This document shows, one piece after another, positions 44,205-64,000 of a stretch of 64,000 bases of DNA (the first letter of the stretch is position 1; every line of letters begins with the position of its first letter). The position numbers and the translations under genes are program-made. The stretch spans positions 1-64,000 of the forward strand of contig CAUYLG010039286.1 of assembly GCA_963573385.1 (NCBI GenBank), read 5' to 3'. This stretch comes from Cacajao melanocephalus. Its lineage: Eukaryota > Chordata > Mammalia > Primates > Pitheciidae. A model generated the notes under the pieces. It searched no databases and was not told where the DNA came from. It saw only the letters and a list, made by a program, of their open reading frames with translations.

Positions 44205-45260
44205 AATAAATTCCTGGGTCACGGAATAACTATGTCTAGCCTTGTAAGTAACTTCTAGTGTTTTCCAAAGTAGCTGTACCGTTTTGCACTCCCAGGCTAT
44301 ATGGATTCCAATTTTCCCACATTTGCAACAAAACTTGTCACTTCCCATGGGTTCTTTGCTGTTGTTTTATTTTTATAGCAGTCCTAGTGGGTGTGAAGTG
44401 GTATTCCATTACGGTTTTGATTAGTATTTCCCTGATGACTAATAATTTTGAATATCTTTTCATGTGCTTATTGGCCATTTGTGTATCTTTTTTGAAAAAC
44501 AGCTACTCAAATCTGTTGCCCAGTTGTTTTTGTTTTGTTTTGCTTTGCTTTGTTTTGTTTTTGAGACAGAGCCTCAATTCTGTAGCCCAGGCTGGAGGGC
44601 AGTGGCACAGTCTCAGCTCACTGCAACCTCCATCTCCTGGGTTCAAGCAATTCTCCTATCACAGCCTCCTGAGTAGCTGGGGCTACACGCACCCACCACC
44701 ACATCTGGCTAATTTTTGTATTTTTCAGACAGACAAAATTTTCACCATTTTGGCCAGGTTGGTCTCAAACTCCTGACTTCAGATGATCCACACGCCTTGG
44801 CCTTCCAAAGTGCTAAGATTACAGGCATGAGCAACTGCACCCAGCCCTTTGCCTAGTTTTTAATAGGGGTTTTATTATTATTATTATTATTGTTGAGTTA
44901 CAGTTCTTTCCTTCAGAACTAGACCTATATAAGATCATATGATTTACAAATATTTTCTAACATTCTGAGAGTTGTCTTTTCCCTTTCTCGACAGTATCTT
45001 TTGGTGCACAAAACCTTTTCATATTGATGAATTCCAACTTATCTATTTTTGGGGGGGGGGTTGCTTGTGCATTTGGTTTCATATCTAAGAAACCATGACC
45101 TAATCCAAGGCTATGAACATTTACATTTGTGTCTTATTGTAAAAGTTGTAAAGTTTTAGCTCTTACATGTAGGACTTTGAAATATTTGAGTTAATTTTTG
45201 TACATAGTGTTAGGTAGAGGTACAAATTTTTCGTGGCTATATTATTAGACAGAGAAAGGA
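44205..45260 (-). mobile_element. L1 ORF2 fragment (antisense), split by Alu
   Basis: agtgttttccaaagtagctg, gtgggtgtgaagtggtattc, tcttttcatgtgcttattgg and, beyond the Alu, aaatattttctaacattctg are antisense L1 landmarks. Together with 43500-44200 this makes an inverted L1 pair. Confidence 0.8.
44525..44848 (-). mobile_element. Alu, full length
   Basis: Antisense, after a TTTTG-repeat tail, inserted in the antisense L1. Confidence 0.9.
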
Positions 45261-45499
45261 AAATACCAAAAACTGGGGGTATTTTTAAAGGTATATACCT
45301 ACCTAACCATTCTTTACTGTTTTACTGTTTTCAGTTTTAGGACTTTAAGTTTTTTATGAATCTCAAATATAACAATTTATTCATGTAATCTCTCTGTTCA
45401 CAAAGGCGTGGTTATGCAGTCATAATTTCAGATGGTAAGACCCAAGTGTAGTGTGGTTATAGACTGAGCAGATTAGTCTTAGATGGCTAGCTTTCCCTT

Positions 45500-45930
45500 C
45501 AGGAAAATATATGATTTCTAAAGAAAAACACAGTATTTGTCAATACTACTACTTTTATTTTTGCATATTATCTTCCAATCTTTAATTGTATACAATCATA
45601 GTATGACCACAATTTTGAATTACGTGTTTTCACACATTAGTCTCTCATTATTTTTAATAACTGCACAATACTCATTTGGGTTTCCTCTATTTGTTACCTA
45701 TGGAAGGCATTATATTTTTCTAAATTTTTGCTTCCTAGAGACATTATAAATATCATCATACATGTGGATCTTTAAAAAAATATTTCCCTAATTCCTCAAA
45801 TAGCTGAGTTAAAGAGTATGAACATTTTAATGATTCTTGATACATATTTGGAAATATCCTTCTAAAAAGACAATCATTTGTACTGTTACTAAAAATATAG
45901 GGCTAATCCTAATTTGAGCAACTTACAATC
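45500..45930 (-). mobile_element. L1M5/L1ME-like fragment
   Basis: catacatgtggatctttaaa, ttgatacatatttggaaata and acaatcatttgtactgttac resemble antisense old L1 3' sequence. Confidence 0.5.
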
Positions 45931-46075
45931 TTGGTGAAATGCTTAAAAATATGTTCTAATTCCACAGCTGTGAAATGCACCCCTCATATGTAAAGCCTGC
46001 TGTCAGGGAGTCATCAATCTTCCAGACCCTTCACTCATTGAATTTCTTAGATGGCTAATAACTTGGTGTCAACAT

Positions 46076-46228
46076 AAGGTGAAGCCAGACTACATAGGGT
46101 CAAAGTCAGTTCTGCCACATATTAGCTGTGTGATCCTGTGACAAATTTGACTTCGCTTTTCAGTTTCCTCATCCATACAAACAGAGTATCTACTTCACAG
46201 GATTTTTCTGAGGGCTAAATGCAAAGCC
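46076..46228 (+). mobile_element. MIR
   Basis: tcagttctgccacatattag, ctgtgtgatcctgtgac, agtttcctcatccatacaaa and ttctgagggctaaatgcaaa follow sense MIR. Confidence 0.85.
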
Positions 46229-48385
<2,157 letters not shown>

Positions 48386-48422
48386 TCAGAGATAATTTAT
48401 CACAAAATTAGTCAAATGATAA

Positions 48423-48528
48423 GGCTAATATATTTCCATTAGTGTGTGTATACATATACAAACATATACATATATACATGTGTATATATACATGTATACA
48501 TACATACACTAATGGAAATATATTGGCC
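48423..48528. repeat. AT-rich inverted repeat
   Basis: A 22-base arm at 48423-48444 (core atatttccattagtg) recurs inverted at 48507-48528 (core cactaatggaaatat) with one mismatch. The 62-base centre is ATAC/TATA-rich and itself partly self-complementary, so the whole 106 bases could fold as a hairpin or cruciform. Confidence 0.9.
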
Positions 48529-48828
48529 TATATACATATATATATACGTATATGTGTGTGTCTTTATATATATGTAAATTCTTCACTTATATTACTAAGT
48601 CATTTTTTAACAAGCATCTCATAGATTTTTTTTACAAGAAACTTTAATCTCTATACCTTAGAAACTATGGATAAGGTGCTTTCGGTGGAATGGCCCACTC
48701 TTCAGATGTTTTCTGCAGAACTATTGAATAGATTCTCAATGGGCATAATTGTGACAGTAAGGGTTGGTCCTCTAGGAAGTCATTTCTGTATATATAATTT
48801 TAAAATTTCAGTATTGAAAGATTATTTG

Positions 48829-49007
48829 TGGCTGGGCATGGTGGTGCATGTCTGTAATCCCAGTGCTTTGGGAGGCTGAAACAGGATTGCTTGAGCCCAG
48901 GAGTTCGCGACCAGCATGAGCAACACAACAAGACCTCTTCTATACAACAAAAAATTTAATTAGCCATACACCTGTAGTCCCAGATACTCTGGAGGCTGAG
49001 GCAGGAG
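48829..49007 (+). mobile_element. Alu, truncated at LTR junction
   Basis: Sense AluJ-like copy that stops at ggaggctgaggcaggag, exactly where the LTR begins. I see no remaining right end beyond the LTR. Confidence 0.85.
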
Positions 49008-50552
49008 TGATGGCAGCAGTGGCCTGTCTGAAGTATCACACTCCCTGGAGCCAGTAGGGGCGGGAACAGGTGGGAGCCCCACCCCCTACTGAGTTGGCAG
49101 GGCAGGAGCCCTGCACTACTGTGCACACTTGCAGCCACCCAGCTACAGCTCCAGACCTGGGCATCCCTGCACTCCCAGGAAGCCCCCCATCCCCCACAGG
49201 TTCAGAAGTGCCTGCTCCTGCTCCTCCCCACTCCTGGTGCCTGCTCCAATTCTGGAGCAAAGTTGAGGCTGAACCCAGGTGCTATCTCAACCTGGCCAGG
49301 TGTGTATGTGCTAAGGGTGGTGCTGACATGCCAGTCCTACCACCTTGGCCCCCTTTGAATTTTGGGCACCAACAAGCAGGAGAGGGGAAGCCCAAGGGGT
49401 GCTGAGGGCAGTTTGGCACAAGCCTGCAGGCACCCCTTGGTAGGAACAGCCTGGTTGGTGTGGATGGCATGTTGATGGTGGCAGGAGGCAGACAGGCTCC
49501 TGGATGGAAAAGAGTGGGTCCTGGTGAAACCTCACCTTCAAGCCAGGGATGGCCTGAAGCTTGTGGGGCTGGGCTGCCAGTTCCAGGTGGAGTCCTCGGC
49601 CCAGAGTGAGAACTTATGGTGCTTCTCCCCCAAGCCACCCATGGCCACCTATGGACCTATCAGCACACACTTTCTCCCTTCTGAGCTCATAAAAACCCTG
49701 GATTCAGTCAGACTCAAACAGACTCTCAGGACTACCAGCTGCAGGAAGGAGCTACCCACTGTGGGTCTCCTTGACTCTTCCAGATGACCCACCTGCGGAA
49801 AGGAGCTACCCAATGTGGGTCTCTTCTCTGCTGAGAACTGGACACTCATCAGGATGGCCCGCCTGTAGAAAGGAGCTACCCACTTTGGGTCTCCTGAGAG
49901 CTGTTCTGTCACTCAATGAAGCTCCTCTCTGCCTTGCTCACCTTCCATTTATTGGTGCACCTCATTCTTCCCAGATGCAGGTCAAGAACTCAGGACCTGG
50001 CAATGGTGAAACTGAAAGAACTGTAACACAAAGAGGTTGAAACACATCCCCACTCACCCCCTCCCTCCACGCAACATGTTGTGGGCGACGAGGAGAGAAG
50101 GGCTGCAGCCCTCTGGGATGCCAAGACCTAAAGGGTCCCCCAGCCAGGGCTGTGACACCTTCTTTGGAGCTCTGCAGTTCTTGGCATCTCCAAGCTTCCA
50201 GATGCCACAGGGTTCCCCTCGTCCAGATGTGGGTGCCCACAGTGGAAACCACATGCAGTACATCTGGTCCAGCTGCAGCCTCACATGGAGCTGCCACACC
50301 ACAGCAGCTGGTGTGCCTGGTTGTGTGCAGTGTCTGGACCCCGCATGCACTTCCCCATACACCCCTCACTGCTCAGTGCCTGGCTCGTTCTTGGCAGGTG
50401 TGGGATCTGGGCTGGTAGTGCAAGCCCAGCGTAGCCTGCCAGGCTGAGTGTGAAGAACAAGCCCAGTGGGCATGAGCAATACTCAGGCAGAAGGTACCAC
50501 CAGCCACAGAGGTTTCTGGCTGGCAAAGTGACACCCCAAGAATCCTGTAACA
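49008..50552 (+). mobile_element. ERV1-type LTR (LTR1-like), possibly with some internal sequence
   Basis: Starts TGATGGCAGCAG. It contains a TATA-like cataaaaacc at about 49688, three spaced copies of an aggagctacccac-type word at 49747-49885, a decayed polyadenylation word (actcaatgaagctcc), and an R-U5-like end cattcttcccagatgcaggt. An LTR-like terminus, actgtaacaca, occurs at 50020-50030. Related sequence or internal remnant continues to ctgtaaca at 50552. The LTR1 assignment is from memory. No retroviral gene is recognisable. Confidence 0.65.
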
Positions 50553-50699
50553 TGAAGATCATATATCTAATGCTACCAACCGTAAGAAAAACTCATCTGT
50601 TCTTTAACATACGCAGTTTGGTTCTTCCACTGACCTTTTTTTTTTTTTTTAAAATAACATTGACCTACAATTTAAGAAAAAAGTATTAGGAATTTAGCT

Positions 50700-50705
50700 T
50701 TTATT
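50700..50705 (-). promoter_or_regulatory. LONRF1: Polyadenylation hexamer AATAAA, probable LONRF1 3' end
   Basis: The plus strand reads TTTATT here, which is AATAAA on the LONRF1 strand, about 1.17 kb after the stop codon. Cleavage would be expected 10-30 bases further on, near 50675-50690. I chose it because it is the last canonical hexamer before the LTR and repetitive sequence at 50552. Confidence 0.6.
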
Positions 50706-51514
50706 CAAAATTAAATAAGCAAAAGCAAAAATTTTAAGAAACTTTTACAAATTACTTACATAAAAGAAAGTTAATAGGGACAGTCACAAGTTTGCAACAA
50801 ATAATTACAAAAGTTTCTAGGGCAGCATGAATATAAACCATGTTGCAGCATGGTGATCTAACTGTGATATGAATAAGGCATAACTAACATTTGCACCAAG
50901 ACGAGAATTAAAAACAAAAACAAATTTTAAAAGCTTAGTTCTATATTAAACTTCTTCTCCTCTCCCAGATCCCTAATGGGTTTATACTATGTATTTTTTT
51001 AAACAAACACATCATGTCAAACTCTAAGTTACATAAATGGGCAGTTAATGTGAAAAGCCCCCTAAAATGTACAAACTAACTGGTACTGAATTGAGTTATC
51101 CATTTACCTTTATGTACAGTTAAATGTAAACCATATTTTCACAGTTTTGAGTGTTTTATGAATAGATGCACAGTACCACGTCAGGTTTACAATTGTTCCT
51201 GAAAACTGGCTCTAGGTTCTGCATCCAATGCCTGTCGGTCACTGTGATGCAAGTATTTACATAAATAAGAAACTGTGTCATAGTTAATGGTCAAGACAGT
51301 TCAGCAAGAGCAGTATTTCCAACAAAGAATGATCCTCAACATGATATTTTACATAGTTGTGCAAATATAAGCATTAGGACAGATATATCTGAGGAAATTC
51401 AATTTGCAAAAACTTGTATCACTACTCTTGTAAACCTGGGCAATAAATGACCCTCAGCAAGTTCTGCTCTCTATGGCTTTTTTTGTTTTAAAATTTTAAA
51501 GCCAGAGAAAATGC

Positions 51515-51585
51515 ACACACACTACCCAACCCCCACAAGCATACACACACACGTGCACACACACACGCACACACTCTCTCACAGA
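51515..51585. repeat. CA-rich microsatellite in LONRF1 3'UTR
   Basis: Interrupted ACAC runs (acacacacactacccaac, then acacacacgtgcacacac) make a GT-rich tract on the transcript strand. GT-rich RNA can bind CELF/CUGBP proteins; that role here is inference only. Length variation between individuals is likely. Confidence 0.75.
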
Positions 51586-51867
51586 CATACAGAGTTCTTA
51601 TTTCATTTTAGAGTATGGTACATAGTGCAACTTCACAATGTAGAGGTTTAACACACATTCAGTGCGTGTTTTTCTGTGCAAGTTCTTAGTGGTCTAAATC
51701 CTAGTTGAAGGTATTCATTTGCAGAACCACACGATTCAGGAGGTTGAAGGAAAAAAAAAGTTTCATTACATTTCTGAAACCAGCACTAGATGTGCAAAGG
51801 CAGCGGACAATCTGGCCATGAACACAGCCAGATTAGAGTAACTTTAAAGGGAGATCCAAGCAGTTAG

Positions 51868-63827
<11,960 letters not shown>

Positions 63828-64000
63828 TCACATTAAACTATTTATTGGAAAAGCTTGTACTACTATAGAACCATAACACTAATCTCTATTTAAAGGAGGA
63901 AGAAGGAGGGCCCAGCAGGCAGGAAGGAAGGCAGGAGCAGTGATAAATGTAACCATACCCTCCCAGAATGTTTTAAAAGTTCTCCATCAATGAGGCCTCC

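Larger units (their letters stand above)
50680..51867 (-). other. LONRF1: LONRF1 3' untranslated region
   Basis: This interval follows the TAA stop with no further intron that I can see and runs to just past an AATAAA hexamer. It is AT-rich, largely free of interspersed repeats, and contains a CA-rich stretch near 51515-51585 on the plus strand. Several ATTTA pentamers occur on the transcript strand, which could bind AU-rich-element proteins. The end is placed about 20 bases past the hexamer, so the true cleavage site could differ by tens of bases or lie at another site. Confidence 0.7.

Noticed and set aside
49070..50447. Overlapping open frames of 80-136 codons, Pro/Gly/Ser-rich
   Set aside because: They lie entirely in the GC-rich LTR and reflect its composition. 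None resembles a retroviral protein.
63957..64000. Possible upstream LONRF1 exon end on the minus strand (open frame GGLIDGELLKHSGR followed by GTATGG)
   Set aside because: The next exon (63798) needs a preceding exon that ends with two bases of a codon. This frame ends in phase 0, and the frame with the right phase has a stop. A cassette exon cannot be excluded.

Overview
The window is primate genomic DNA, human or a close relative. About thirty Alu copies and fragments lie among L1, L2, MIR, CR1/L3-like, hAT, Tigger, mariner-derived and retroviral LTR remnants. The only protein-coding gene I can support is LONRF1, on the minus strand at the right end. It has vertebrate GT-AG introns. There is no bacterial, phage or CRISPR-like content.

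Layout. 1-4.6 kb is a nested stack: an old antisense L1 is split by an Alu arm with an expanded CTTCTC tail and by a complete Tigger1, and the Tigger1 is itself split by an antisense LTR and by an Alu with perfect target-site duplications. 5.7-9.3 kb holds a 0.3 kb sequence present twice. A further piece of it is embedded inside an Alu with microhomology at both joints. 9.7-22 kb is single-copy DNA with Alus, MIRs, one hAT element and simple repeats. 22.2-25.7 kb is an old sense L1 carrying 5' region, ORF1 and endonuclease-side ORF2 remains, broken by two Alus. 26-41 kb is mostly single-copy sequence with MaLR LTRs, L2, Alus and three CTCF-like motifs. 41.5-46 kb is a scrambled L1 cluster in both orientations. 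48.4 kb has an AT-rich inverted repeat. 49.0-50.55 kb is an ERV1-type LTR, probably LTR1-like, ending about 130 bp from the LONRF1 3' end.

50.68-64 kb holds the 3' half of LONRF1: six coding exons for the last 289 residues or so. They cover the zinc-binding core of the C-terminal RING, a linker and the whole LON substrate-binding domain. Five introns and a 3'UTR of about 1.2 kb are also present. Promoter, N-terminal RING and TPR exons lie beyond position 64000. RING and LON together suggest a ubiquitin ligase in which the RING recruits the E2 and the LON domain contacts clients.

The points most worth checking are the Alu with the internal templated insertion at 7.83-7.94 kb, a LONRF1 intronic segment resembling miR-3926 but lacking its second hairpin arm, the 48.4 kb inverted repeat, and the CTCF-like motifs. 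Repeat family names are from memory of consensus sequences and edges are approximate to about 10-20 bases unless target-site duplications fix them. Nothing here looks like a new multi-gene system.
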